12,285 nt of DNA, from assembly GCA_021157485.1 (NCBI GenBank), contig JAGGWO010000242.1, forward strand, positions 1 to 12,285, in the 5' to 3' direction. Shown one piece after another: positions 1 to 7,577 of the stretch. The first letter of the stretch is position 1; every line of letters begins with the position of its first letter. Source of the stretch: Sulfurimonas sp. GTDB lineage: Bacteria > Campylobacterota > Campylobacteria > Campylobacterales > Sulfurimonadaceae. Below the pieces are notes generated by a model. That model worked only from the letters and a program-made list of their open reading frames with translations. It was not told where the DNA came from and did no database searches. Made by a program: the position numbers and the translations under genes.

Positions 1-663
1 CAACTGAATGTCGTACTTAGAGTTAATCCAGTTAAATATCATATACGAAAGAGCTTTATATCTGTAACCCTCTTTACCAATAAGCAGAGCAGCGTCCTTA
101 CCTTTGAACTCAACAAGAAGTGTTTCACTGTCATATACGCTGACATCTATTTTATCAATGTCAAAACATGTTAAGTTAAAAAGCTCATTTATCTCTTTAT
201 CAATTTTAAGAGCTAACTCATTAAGATCAACAGAACTTTGTTCGTCATCTTCTTTCTCATCAAATTCATCATCATAATCAGCTGTAAACTCTAAGCCACT
301 CATTAGGTCATCATCTTCATCATCTTGATCACTTACAAATGATGCAGGCATAATAGTATCGTTTAAAATCGTATGAGTATGAACTTCTTCCTTTTCTTTA
401 GCTTTTACAATTTTTTCAGCTTTATTAACTTTTTCGACTTTAGCTTTTGGTTTATCTTTTGTTTTAGTTTTTTTTCTTTTGTTAGCACTAACCATTTTAG
501 AATCAATAGTTGCAACTATAATCGCTTGCTTTTTGAAAAAACCTAAAACTCCAGCTTTTGGATGCTGAACAACTTCAATAGCCAACTCTGTAACAGAACA
601 TTTAAGAGCAGTAGCTGCATCTTCATATGCTTTATCTAGAGTTATAGCTTCAATCTTAATCAT
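1..663 (-). CDS. jag: Jag/KhpB family RNA-binding protein (SpoIIIJ-associated), 3' end outside the window
   Basis: I translated this by hand: 221 codons are visible, from an ATG at 661-663 to the left edge with no stop. Residues 1-50 match the Jag N-terminal domain (conserved feel of the KAGVLGFFKKQA stretch). Residues 60-95 form a Lys/Glu-rich linker and residues 110-142 a very acidic one. From about residue 150 a KH domain begins, with its GxxG loop visible as GKEG at 196-199 followed by YRYKAL. The R3H domain expected after the KH domain would lie outside the window. Family members bind RNA and are linked to control of cell envelope and division, and the gene typically follows yidC. The start overlaps the yidC stop by 8 nt (ATGATTAA), so translation is probably coupled to yidC. 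The identity is secure; the exact cellular role in this lineage is inferred. Confidence 0.93.
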   Translation of the reverse strand, partial: MIKIEAITLDKAYEDAATALKCSVTELAIEVVQHPKAGVLGFFKKQAIIVATIDSKMVSANKRKKTKTKDKPKAKVEKVNKAEKIVKAKEKEEVHTHTILNDTIMPASFVSDQDDEDDDLMSGLEFTADYDDEFDEKEDDEQSSVDLNELALKIDKEINELFNLTCFDIDKIDVSVYDSETLLVEFKGKDAALLIGKEGYRYKALSYMIFNWINSKYDIQL

Positions 664-2359
664 CACTCTTTCCATCAGATTTTTTAGACTTTTTTGAACG
701 TTTATTCTCTAACTTTTCTTTTTCAATCTCTTTATGTTCCATTTTCTTTGCATGCTCACTAAGTGCTACTTGCGCATCTTTTTGATTTTTAAACTGTGTA
801 TTTACTATGAACTGCTGTCCTATAGAGAAAAGGTTATTTACGAACCAGTAAAGAACTAAACCTGAAGGGAAAGTTATAAAGAAAAATGTAAATATTACTG
901 GAAGGTATTTAAATACTTTTTCTTGCATTGGATCTGTAAAATTATTTGGCGTAAGTCTCTGCTGATAAAACATTGAAGCACCCATCAATACAGGTAATAC
1001 ATAATACTGATCCATACGAGAAAGGTCAGTTATCCAGAGTGCCCAAGGAGCACCTTGTAGTTCAACTGCATTTAAAAGTACACGGTAGATTGCGAAGAAT
1101 ACTGGAATCTGCAATAGCATAGGAAGACAACCACCTAGAGGATTAGCCCCATGCTTTTTGTACATATCCATAGTAGCTGCGTTTAGTCTTTGTGGATCTT
1201 TTTTATACTTCTCTTTAAGTTCTTTGAGCTTAGGCGCAAGGTCTTTCATCTTCTGCATAGACATCATACCCTTGTATGTTAAAGGATATAGTACAGCTCT
1301 AATAATAAGTGTAAGTGCAATAATAGACCAACCCCAGTTACCAAATATTCCATGTAACCATAATAGGAGTGCAAAAAGTGGTTTTGATGCGAAAGTAAAC
1401 CAACCATACTCAACTACATTAGTTAAAATCGGATCTATATTTTTAAGTATTGTATAGTTTTTAGAACCGATATAACCACTAAATTTCATAGTAGGAAGTG
1501 CATCAAAATATACAACCGGATTATCATCTTTATCACGTTCTATTATAATATTAGTATCTTTAGGCATACCATACATAACAGTTGCCTTATACTGATCAAA
1601 CGCAGCTATAATCTCAAGGTTAGTGAAAGTTTTTCTTCCCTCAGCATCACCATCTTCTATAATAGTTAAAACTCCATCAGCATTATAGACCATAGCTCCA
1701 ACAGCTGCCATCATCTGCTCTGTCTCATTAACTTTTGGACGTTGACCTAAATAGATAAAATATCTTTTGTCTTTTGAAACTGATACAACTGCATCATAAT
1801 GTCCATCAGCATAAAAAGTAAGTTCTTTTGTAACTGTTAAGCTTGATAATTTTTGAGTAAGTACAACTTTTTGTGGCTCATCTCCTAAACTAATTTCACT
1901 TTTGTTCGCAACATAAGCTACTGAAGATGCTTCCTTGTTAAGAGCCTCATCTAAAAATCTCACATAAAGAGGTTTCGTTCCAAAAGCTGGAATTAACTGT
2001 GCATGATTATCATCATTATCTCTAAACTTATCTTGCAATAACTCTTTTGAAGAGATACGACCAAGAGTATCCATTTTTAAAATAAAATCTTTATTTGTTA
2101 CTGTAACTATATTGCTTGATGCACTTGCAGCCATCTTATCTTGAGTAGATATAGCATGTCCCGCTACTGCTTCAACATCAACAGACTTCGCATTGCTTTG
2201 AGTGTTTACATCGCTTTTTAGCTCTACTTTGTTAATTTTAGCATCTTGTGCTACCTCTGGTTCTACTGGTGGAACAATTGCTGTATAAGCAACGAAAAAA
2301 ACTACTGATAATGCTACTGCTAACATCAATCTCTGATTTGGTGTCAATTTGTCTAACAC
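656..2359 (-). CDS. yidC: Membrane protein insertase YidC
   Basis: 567-aa inner-membrane insertase (Oxa1/Alb3/YidC family), which inserts and folds membrane proteins alone or with SecYEG. An N-terminal membrane anchor (about residues 9-28) is followed by a large periplasmic domain (about 50-310), as in Gram-negative YidC. The conserved insertase core spans about residues 325-520 with transmembrane segments near 343-363, 411-431, 452-468 and 485-511. Arg354 in the IIRAVLYPL segment matches the conserved groove arginine. The coiled cytoplasmic loop (370-405) and the GCLPMLLQIPVFFAIYRVL segment are typical. The C-tail (536-567) is highly charged, Lys-rich and ends acidic. The start codon is GTG (2357-2359), 2 nt after the yidD stop; its Shine-Dalgarno AAAGGG lies in the last codons of yidD. 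The gene overlaps jag by 8 nt. Position in the rpmH operon is standard. Confidence 0.97.
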   Translation of the reverse strand: MLDKLTPNQRLMLAVALSVVFFVAYTAIVPPVEPEVAQDAKINKVELKSDVNTQSNAKSVDVEAVAGHAISTQDKMAASASSNIVTVTNKDFILKMDTLGRISSKELLQDKFRDNDDNHAQLIPAFGTKPLYVRFLDEALNKEASSVAYVANKSEISLGDEPQKVVLTQKLSSLTVTKELTFYADGHYDAVVSVSKDKRYFIYLGQRPKVNETEQMMAAVGAMVYNADGVLTIIEDGDAEGRKTFTNLEIIAAFDQYKATVMYGMPKDTNIIIERDKDDNPVVYFDALPTMKFSGYIGSKNYTILKNIDPILTNVVEYGWFTFASKPLFALLLWLHGIFGNWGWSIIALTLIIRAVLYPLTYKGMMSMQKMKDLAPKLKELKEKYKKDPQRLNAATMDMYKKHGANPLGGCLPMLLQIPVFFAIYRVLLNAVELQGAPWALWITDLSRMDQYYVLPVLMGASMFYQQRLTPNNFTDPMQEKVFKYLPVIFTFFFITFPSGLVLYWFVNNLFSIGQQFIVNTQFKNQKDAQVALSEHAKKMEHKEIEKEKLENKRSKKSKKSDGKSDD

Positions 2360-2361
2360 GG

Positions 2362-2688
2362 CTACCCTTTATATGAAAAATTTTTTATTATGTAATAACG
2401 GTCTTTTTTATTTGGGACCAACCAATATTTTATAGAATCTATTCCCAACTTTGTGGGCTTACAAGAGAGCTTATCTAGCAGTGGATACTCTATCCCACCC
2501 TCGAATAATTGATTACAACGTAGTATTCTAGTTAAAGAGTGGTAAAAAGCACTTGAAAGTGAATTATTTTCGAAGTTTAAACGTGCATATTCGCTACATG
2601 TTGGGTAATATCTACATGATCCAAAGCCAATAAGTGTAAAAAACTTCTGATAAAGCCACATTAGCTTAAGTAAAGCAGTTTTAATCAT
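2362..2688 (-). CDS. yidD: YidD, membrane protein insertion efficiency factor
   Basis: 108 aa from the ATG at 2686-2688. The frame stays open upstream to 2874, but that extension is antisense-of-frame noise inside rnpA, and the family N-terminus (hydrophobic LLKLMWLYQKFFTL helix) begins right at this ATG. The family signature is clear: SCRYYPTCSEYA at residues 24-35 and RILRCN followed by EGGIEYPLL (residues 54-71), standing in for the usual GG-x-DPVP. YidD proteins are small peripheral inner-membrane proteins with an amphipathic N-terminal helix that assist YidC-dependent insertion. The protein is somewhat longer than many homologues (about 70-90 aa), with an extra C-terminal tail rich in Lys and Tyr. 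The ATG overlaps the rnpA stop by 8 nt (ATGATTAA), and the stop lies 2 nt before yidC, so all three genes are probably translationally coupled. Confidence 0.95.
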   Translation of the reverse strand: MIKTALLKLMWLYQKFFTLIGFGSCRYYPTCSEYARLNFENNSLSSAFYHSLTRILRCNQLFEGGIEYPLLDKLSCKPTKLGIDSIKYWLVPNKKDRYYIIKNFSYKG

Positions 2689-3034
2689 TAGAAATTTCCT
2701 GGATTGTTTTTGCACGTTTGAGTACTTTAAGAAAGTCACTGTTAAGTTGTTTATATGAACTATCAAATAGTCCAACTTTTGCAACAAATACATAGGAACC
2801 ATCTTTGAGGGAATCGGAGTGTTCACAAAAAAGAGCTCTAAGTCTACGTTTAGCTCTATTTCTTTTAACAGCATTACCTAACTTCTTAGTTGCGGTAAAG
2901 CCTACTTTGTGTATTCCATTTTGAGGAAGAAAAAAAAGGACAACACCATTTGAGTGCTGATTTTTTCCCTTATTGTAGATATACTGAAACTCTTTGTGTT
3001 GTTTCAGCGTGTTGAATCCGCCTAAACTGTCAAT
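2681..3034 (-). CDS. rnpA: Ribonuclease P protein component (RnpA) with non-canonical start
   Basis: Translated by hand: 117 aa if begun at ATT (3032-3034), or 108 aa if begun at CTG (3005-3007). The frame is closed upstream by a TAA just before ATT, and it contains no ATG, GTG or TTG at all; the protein has no internal methionine. The family is unmistakable: [11 protein letters not shown] near the N-terminus, then [23 protein letters not shown] (about residues 44-66) holding the RNR motif that contacts RNase P RNA, then a YVFVAKVG strand. RnpA helps RNase P RNA mature tRNA 5' ends. Lengths of about 115-120 aa in E. coli and B. subtilis favour the ATT start, which would overlap the rpmH end by 13 nt. 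AAAGG about 9 nt before ATT and AGGCGG about 9 nt before CTG are both usable Shine-Dalgarno sites. A sequencing error near the start cannot be excluded. Ends overlapping yidD. Confidence 0.9.
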   Translation of the reverse strand: MDSLGGFNTLKQHKEFQYIYNKGKNQHSNGVVLFFLPQNGIHKVGFTATKKLGNAVKRNRAKRRLRALFCEHSDSLKDGSYVFVAKVGLFDSSYKQLNSDFLKVLKRAKTIQEISND

Positions 3035-3156
3035 CTTTTACGACCTTTAGCACGACGACGATTTAAAATTCTACGACCATTTTTAGTAGCCATACGAGCT
3101 CTAAAACCATGAGTTCTTTTTCTAGGTGTATTGTGTGGTTGGTATGTTCTTTTCAC
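3022..3156 (-). CDS. rpmH: 50S ribosomal protein L34
   Basis: 44-aa protein translated by hand, starting with GTG (3154-3156) and ending with TAG at 3022-3024. The sequence is the classical L34: [18 protein letters not shown], then [21 protein letters not shown]34 is a very basic protein of the large ribosomal subunit, and its gene heads the rnpA-yidD-yidC cluster in most bacteria. GTG is chosen because an ATG six bases upstream is out of frame and stops at once, while the KRTY N-terminus is invariant in the family. A Shine-Dalgarno AAGGA sits about 7 nt upstream. The gene is too short for many ORF callers, but the match is certain. Confidence 0.97.
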   Translation of the reverse strand: MKRTYQPHNTPRKRTHGFRARMATKNGRRILNRRRAKGRKRLTV

Positions 3157-3186
3157 GACATATCCTTATTTAAAATTAAGTCCGAA

Positions 3187-3219
3187 ATAATACATAAGAT
3201 TTACTTAAAAGGATGTTAA
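3187..3219 (-). promoter_or_regulatory. Possible promoter of the rpmH-rnpA-yidD-yidC-jag operon
   Basis: Read on the minus strand, a TTAACA (3214-3219) resembles a -35 box and TATTAT (3187-3192) resembles a -10 box about 30 nt before the rpmH GTG. The spacing between them (21 nt) is too long for a standard sigma-70 pair, so TATTAT with the preceding TG may act alone. ATCCTT occurs twice, 9 nt apart, in the same stretch. The 158-bp gap 3157-3314 otherwise holds only AT-rich sequence between two divergent genes. Weak evidence. Confidence 0.3.
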
Positions 3220-3314
3220 GGATACTAGTAGGGAATTTTTTATTTCCTTTGTAACTAAACATTAACACTTCTTTACTACAATCTCAACTGTAAAAAATAT
3301 TTTAAGAGAGATAT

Positions 3315-4850
3315 ATGAATTTTAGAGCAAGAACTTATATAACAGTTGCATTTAGTTTTATACTTATTGCCGCTACTTTAATTCTAAGTCAAAAGAGCAT
3401 AGAGTCTAATATATCCAAACTAGTTATTATAGCTTTTTTAATACTTTTTACATATTTAGTTTATTATATTTATACACTAAAGAACTCACAAAATATTCTA
3501 AAACTACATCTTAAAGAGGCTCAAGCAGGTGAAAAACAACAAGAAAACTTGCAAAAACAACTTCTAAAACACAATACAAATCTAGAAAATGAAATATCAA
3601 CAAAAACAAAAGAGATACATGAGAAGAGATATACAAGTATACTCACGGGGCTCCCAAATAGAAGTAAACTCTTAGAAGAATCATCGATTTTTAAATTCAA
3701 TAAAATGGCTCTTTTAAATATAGATAATTTTCAATCTGTGAATGATATTTATGGTGAAGAAATTGGTAATGTTACTCTTAAAATAACAGCTGTATTTTTA
3801 CAAAAACAGATTGAAGATAAAAATCTGTTTTTGTACCATGTTGGCGGAGATGAGTTTGCCATTGTTGCAAAAGAGAATGATGATTTTTATAAAGAGCTTT
3901 TTGTTGAATTTATAGAAGAGGTTCTTCAAAAGTATAAAGATGAAGACTTCGTATATAGAGAAAAAAAGCTTAATCTTATGATTAGTGCTGGTATCTCCTT
4001 TAGTGGAAGAAAAAAGATGCTAGCATACGCAGATATGGCACTAAAAGATGCTAAAAAACGCAATGTTCATATATCTGTATTTGACAACCAAGAGCTTGAA
4101 AAAATTCATAAAATTGAAATGGAGTCTCATAAAAAACTACTTCATGCACTTGATAATAATGATATTATCTCATTTTTTCAGCCTATTGTTTATCTAAAAG
4201 ATGATTCAAAACCTACTAAATATGAATCCTTAGTTAGAATAAAAGAGGATAATGGAGATTTTATACAACCATTTAATTTTTTAGATGTAGCTAAAACAAA
4301 TCGTATCTATAATAAAATCACCCAAGCTGTACTAACTAATACTTTAGCTGCTGCGCAAAAGTATAATATACCTTGTTCACTTAATATTTCTCTTACAGAT
4401 ATTTACGATGAAACTACAATGCAGATGTTTTTTAGCACCTTAGATAAATATGCTCATAATGAACTACTTACAATTGAACTGCTTGAGACAGAAGATTTTG
4501 TAAACTATGATGATGTTAATAAGTTTTGTAAAAGAGTACACTCTTATGGAATTAAAATAGCACTTGATGATTTTGGTTCTGGATACTCAAACTTTGCACA
4601 TATTCTTAATCTTCCAATTGATTATATAAAAATAGATGCCTCATTAATCTCACACATAGGCAAAGATAAAAACTCAAGAATAATGGTTGAAACTATTGTA
4701 GAGTTGGCTCATAGATTAGAGATTGAGACAATTGCAGAGTATGTATCATCTAAAGAGATTTTAGACATTATTAAAGAAATTGGAATTGATTACGCTCAAG
4801 GTTTCTACATAGGAAAACCTGAGCGTATTGAAGATTTACTAAGTGCTTAG
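3315..4850 (+). CDS. Membrane-anchored GGDEF-EAL protein (cyclic-di-GMP turnover)
   Basis: 511 aa. Two N-terminal membrane helices (about 7-25 and 34-53) form a hairpin with only a short loop between them, so there is no real periplasmic sensor. A Gln/Lys/Glu-rich coiled coil (about 58-104) links to a GGDEF diguanylate cyclase domain (about 105-257) with LTGLPNR and an intact GGDEF at 177-181. The usual inhibitory-site RxxD upstream is absent (DKNL at 168-171). The EAL phosphodiesterase domain (about 270-510) reads ESL at 304-306 but keeps the metal and catalytic residues: Glu304, Asn357, Glu388, Asp418-Asp419 in DDFGSGYSNF, Lys439, Glu475 and Gln495. I infer a working phosphodiesterase with a possibly active or GTP-sensing cyclase half. 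The Shine-Dalgarno is AGAGAG about 5 nt before ATG. It stands alone and converges on clpB with one base between stops. Confidence 0.93.
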   Translation: MNFRARTYITVAFSFILIAATLILSQKSIESNISKLVIIAFLILFTYLVYYIYTLKNSQNILKLHLKEAQAGEKQQENLQKQLLKHNTNLENEISTKTKEIHEKRYTSILTGLPNRSKLLEESSIFKFNKMALLNIDNFQSVNDIYGEEIGNVTLKITAVFLQKQIEDKNLFLYHVGGDEFAIVAKENDDFYKELFVEFIEEVLQKYKDEDFVYREKKLNLMISAGISFSGRKKMLAYADMALKDAKKRNVHISVFDNQELEKIHKIEMESHKKLLHALDNNDIISFFQPIVYLKDDSKPTKYESLVRIKEDNGDFIQPFNFLDVAKTNRIYNKITQAVLTNTLAAAQKYNIPCSLNISLTDIYDETTMQMFFSTLDKYAHNELLTIELLETEDFVNYDDVNKFCKRVHSYGIKIALDDFGSGYSNFAHILNLPIDYIKIDASLISHIGKDKNSRIMVETIVELAHRLEIETIAEYVSSKEILDIIKEIGIDYAQGFYIGKPERIEDLLSA

Positions 4851-4868
4851 TTTACGAAACTAGCACTT
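4841..4868. terminator. Bulged hairpin spanning both convergent stop codons
   Basis: AAGTGCT (4841-4847), a bulged T, AGTTT (4849-4853), a 3-nt loop ACG, AAACT (4857-4861) and AGCACTT (4862-4868) form a 12-bp stem with one bulge. It covers the last codons and stops of both the GGDEF-EAL gene (TAG 4848-4850) and clpB (TAA 4852-4854). It reads as a hairpin from either strand and could end or protect both transcripts. No long T-tract follows on either side, so intrinsic termination is unproven. Confidence 0.5.
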
Positions 4869-7428
4869 GGATTTCACCATCTTTCATATTAAACTCAACT
4901 CTAGAACCCTCAACAACTTTTCCCTCTAAAATCAAATCAGCCAATCTATCCTCAACTATCTCATAAAGGGCACGTTTAAGTGGTCTAGCACCATAAACAG
5001 GATCAAATCCAGCCTCTGCTATGTAAGCTTTCGCTTCATCACTTAAAACAAGCTCTATGTCACGTTGCTCAACTTTTTTAGCTATATCTTTAAAGAAAAT
5101 ATCAACAATATCAACAATCTGTTCTTTTCCAAGAGCATTAAATATTACTATATCATCTAAACGGTTTAAAAACTCCGGTTTAAACGCCTGTTTTAATTCA
5201 CCCATAACCAATTCATCTAATTCATCAGATTGAGGGTTGTTAATAATTTTATCACTTGCAATATTTGAAGTTAAAATAATTATAGTATTACTAAAGTCAA
5301 CTGTTACCCCTTTGTTGTCTGTCAAGCGACCATCATCTAAAACCTGAAGTAAAATGTTAAAAACATCAGGGTGTGCTTTTTCCACCTCATCAAATAAAAT
5401 TACAGAGTATGGTTTACGGCGCACAGCCTCAGTTAACTGTCCACCCTCTTCATAGCCTACATATCCAGGAGCAGCACCAACTAAACGTGAAACTGCATGT
5501 TTCTCCATATACTCACTCATATCTATTCTAATCATAGCATCTTCACTATCAAACAAAAACTTTGCTAATGTTTTTGCAGTCTGCGTTTTACCTACACCTG
5601 TTGGCCCTAAAAATAGAAAGCTACCAATAGGAGAACCTGTATCTGAAAGTCCTGCTTTGTTGCGTTTAATAGCACGTGCTATTGCATGTGTTGCACGTGA
5701 CTGCCCTATTACATCTCTGTTTAACTCTGCTTCCACATTTAGAACTTTATCTTTTTCGCCCTGAAGCATTTTATTTACAGGTATATTTGTCCATCTTGAG
5801 ATTATAGAAGCTATAGATTCCTCATCAACGTTATTTTTAAGGAGTGTACCTTCACTTTGAAGTTTATTCCATGTCTCATTGATAGTTTTTTCTTCTTCTA
5901 TAAGTGCTGGAATTTCACCATACTCTATCTCAGCAGCACGGTTAAAGTCAGATGAACTTTTAGCCATTTCAGCATCTCTGCGTTTAGACTCTATCTCATG
6001 TTTAATGCTCGATATTTTCTCAAATACCTCTTTCTCATTTTTAAACTGAGACTCTAAACTTCTTACTTTTTCATCAGTATCTGCTAACTCTTTTTCAATC
6101 TCAGCAAGTCGCTTGGTATTTGATGGAGTATCTTCCATTTTAAGGGCCTCGCGCTCAACTTGAAGTTCTGAACTTTGACGTTTAGCCGCACTTAAAACAT
6201 TTGGTTCAGACTCTATCTGCATTTTAAGTTCAGCAGAAGCTTCATCAATTAAGTCAATAGCTTTATCTGGCAAAAATCTATCTGCAATATATCTATCAGA
6301 AAGACGAGCTGCAGCCACCAATGCACTATCAGTAATAGTTACGTTATGGTGAGTTTCTAAACGCTCTTTGATACCACGAAGAATTTGCAGAGTCTGATTT
6401 ACTGTTGGCTCATCTAAATTGATAGGTAAAAAACGTCTTTGAAGTGCTGCATCTTTTTCAAAATACTTTCTATATTCTTTCAAAGTTGTAGCACCAATTG
6501 TGTGAAGTTCTCCACGTGCTAGAGCTGGTTTTAAAATATTTGCTGCGTCCATACTACCTTCACTAGCTCCTGCTCCAACAATAGTATGAATCTCATCAAT
6601 GAATAAAATTATATTTCCACTCTCTTTTACTTCATCAATTACAGCTTTAAGTCTATCTTCAAACTCACCACGATATTTCGCACCTGCTATCAATGCACTC
6701 ATATCAAGAGCAATAAGACGTTTGTTTTGTAATGAGGTTGGAACATTTCCACTTTGAATTCTTTGTGCTAAACCTTCAACTAAAGCAGTTTTACCAACTC
6801 CTGGTTCACCTAAAAGCATAGGATTATTTTTAGTTTTACGAATTAGTATCTGCATCATTCGTGTAATCTCTTCATCACGACCAATTACAGGAGATAGATT
6901 TCCCTCTGCCGCCTCTTTTGTCAGGTCAATTCCATACTTATCTAAACTCTCTAATGTCTCATCTGAACTTTGAGAATCAATCTTAGCTCCACCACGTGCA
7001 GCTTCTAAATTTTTAGATAACTCCATTACATCAATATATTTTGATAATATTGTAGAGAATGGTTCAGTTTTTAAATTTGCTAATATATATGTATCCACCG
7101 CTAAATATGTATCACCATTTTTAGTCATAAGGCCAGCACCATTTTCTAGAGTCTGTACAAAGTTTTTTGATAGTCTAATATTCTCTTTTGATACCTGAGA
7201 TGATTTTGGTAGCTTTTCACTTAAACTTTTAACATCTAACTCCATTGCGACCTTATCTATATTCATCTTATTAAACATCTGATTAAGTACTGAGTTCGAG
7301 TTTGTCAGCAGCGCCCAGAAGAAATGTTCTACTTGAACCTCTTGATTTTTATTGTGCAGAGCTAAAGATATTGCACTCTCTATAGCTTCATTCATATTGT
7401 GTGTTAATTTTTCAAAAATATTACTCAT
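4852..7428 (-). CDS. clpB: ATP-dependent disaggregase ClpB (Hsp100)
   Basis: 858 aa, the normal ClpB length (857 in E. coli). ClpB is a hexameric cytoplasmic AAA+ machine that threads aggregated proteins through its pore together with DnaK. Domain order: Clp N domain (1-145); first ATPase with Walker A GEPGVGKT at 207-214, pore-loop KYRG at 251-254 and Walker B FIDE at 276-279; the ClpB-specific coiled-coil middle domain (about 400-525, Glu/Lys-rich heptads); second ATPase with Walker A GPTGVGKT at 608-615, pore loop GYVGYEEGG at 655-663, Walker B LFDE at 678-681; and the C-terminal small domain with sensor-2 GAR at 814-816. The middle domain and the absence of a ClpP-binding loop of the ClpA/ClpX kind separate it from ClpA and ClpC. 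Shine-Dalgarno AAAAGGA lies about 9 nt before the ATG. Monocistronic, with a near-consensus promoter and a HAIR-like operator upstream. Confidence 0.98.
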   Translation of the reverse strand: MSNIFEKLTHNMNEAIESAISLALHNKNQEVQVEHFFWALLTNSNSVLNQMFNKMNIDKVAMELDVKSLSEKLPKSSQVSKENIRLSKNFVQTLENGAGLMTKNGDTYLAVDTYILANLKTEPFSTILSKYIDVMELSKNLEAARGGAKIDSQSSDETLESLDKYGIDLTKEAAEGNLSPVIGRDEEITRMMQILIRKTKNNPMLLGEPGVGKTALVEGLAQRIQSGNVPTSLQNKRLIALDMSALIAGAKYRGEFEDRLKAVIDEVKESGNIILFIDEIHTIVGAGASEGSMDAANILKPALARGELHTIGATTLKEYRKYFEKDAALQRRFLPINLDEPTVNQTLQILRGIKERLETHHNVTITDSALVAAARLSDRYIADRFLPDKAIDLIDEASAELKMQIESEPNVLSAAKRQSSELQVEREALKMEDTPSNTKRLAEIEKELADTDEKVRSLESQFKNEKEVFEKISSIKHEIESKRRDAEMAKSSSDFNRAAEIEYGEIPALIEEEKTINETWNKLQSEGTLLKNNVDEESIASIISRWTNIPVNKMLQGEKDKVLNVEAELNRDVIGQSRATHAIARAIKRNKAGLSDTGSPIGSFLFLGPTGVGKTQTAKTLAKFLFDSEDAMIRIDMSEYMEKHAVSRLVGAAPGYVGYEEGGQLTEAVRRKPYSVILFDEVEKAHPDVFNILLQVLDDGRLTDNKGVTVDFSNTIIILTSNIASDKIINNPQSDELDELVMGELKQAFKPEFLNRLDDIVIFNALGKEQIVDIVDIFFKDIAKKVEQRDIELVLSDEAKAYIAEAGFDPVYGARPLKRALYEIVEDRLADLILEGKVVEGSRVEFNMKDGEIQVLVS

Positions 7429-7458
7429 AATTCTAATCCTTTTAATTTATATGTAGTT

Positions 7459-7488
7459 ATTATATCTAATTGAGTCTATTAATGTCAA
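7459..7488 (-). promoter_or_regulatory. Sigma-70-type promoter of clpB
   Basis: On the minus strand a perfect TTGACA (7483-7488) is followed by an 18-nt spacer and a perfect TATAAT (7459-7464). The -10 box ends about 30 nt before the clpB ATG, leaving room for a short leader with the AAAAGGA ribosome site. Both hexamers match the consensus exactly, which is unusual in this AT-rich genome where -35 boxes are generally weak. It implies strong basal strength held back by a repressor; see the overlapping inverted repeat. Confidence 0.75.
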
Positions 7489-7489
7489 G
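7469..7489. promoter_or_regulatory. HAIR-like operator (putative HspR site) at the clpB promoter
   Basis: On the plus strand ATTGAGT (7469-7475), 7 nt, TGTCAAG (7483-7489). The HspR-binding HAIR consensus is CTTGAGT-N7-ACTCAAG; the match is 11 of 14 arm bases with exactly the right 7-nt spacing. One arm covers the clpB -35 box and the other lies in the spacer, so a bound protein would block RNA polymerase. HspR represses clpB-type chaperone genes in Helicobacter and Campylobacter. The site is inferred; no hspR gene is in the window. Confidence 0.6.
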
Positions 7490-7540
7490 TTACCTTAGCA
7501 GTATTAGTCAACTATAGAACAATAATGGTTTAATCAATAA

Positions 7541-7551
7541 TATAATATAAT
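7541..7551 (+). promoter_or_regulatory. Possible -10 region of the nitroreductase gene
   Basis: Two overlapping TATAAT hexamers (7541-7546 and 7546-7551) lie 26-37 nt before the nitroreductase ATG. No recognisable -35 box sits at the right distance, which is common for Campylobacterota promoters, and the whole stretch is AT-rich, so chance is possible. Confidence 0.4.
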
Positions 7552-7577
7552 TACAAAAATATTTTTAGGACCTGTAT

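Noticed and set aside
1158..1457. Plus-strand ORF of 99 aa inside yidC
   Set aside because: It lies wholly antisense to the conserved YidC core and resembles no family; it is a shadow of the real gene.
2689..2874. N-terminal 62-residue extension of the yidD frame
   Set aside because: It overlaps conserved rnpA coding sequence in another frame; the yidD family N-terminus begins at the ATG at 2686-2688.
3157..3314. Chromosome origin next to rpmH
   Set aside because: rpmH lies near oriC in many bacteria, but I see no DnaA-box cluster (TTATNCACA-like) and no dnaA gene here.
7429..7577. CIRCE element (HrcA site) upstream of clpB
   Set aside because: No TTAGCACTC-N9-GAGTGCTAA pattern is present; the inverted repeat there has HAIR, not CIRCE, geometry.
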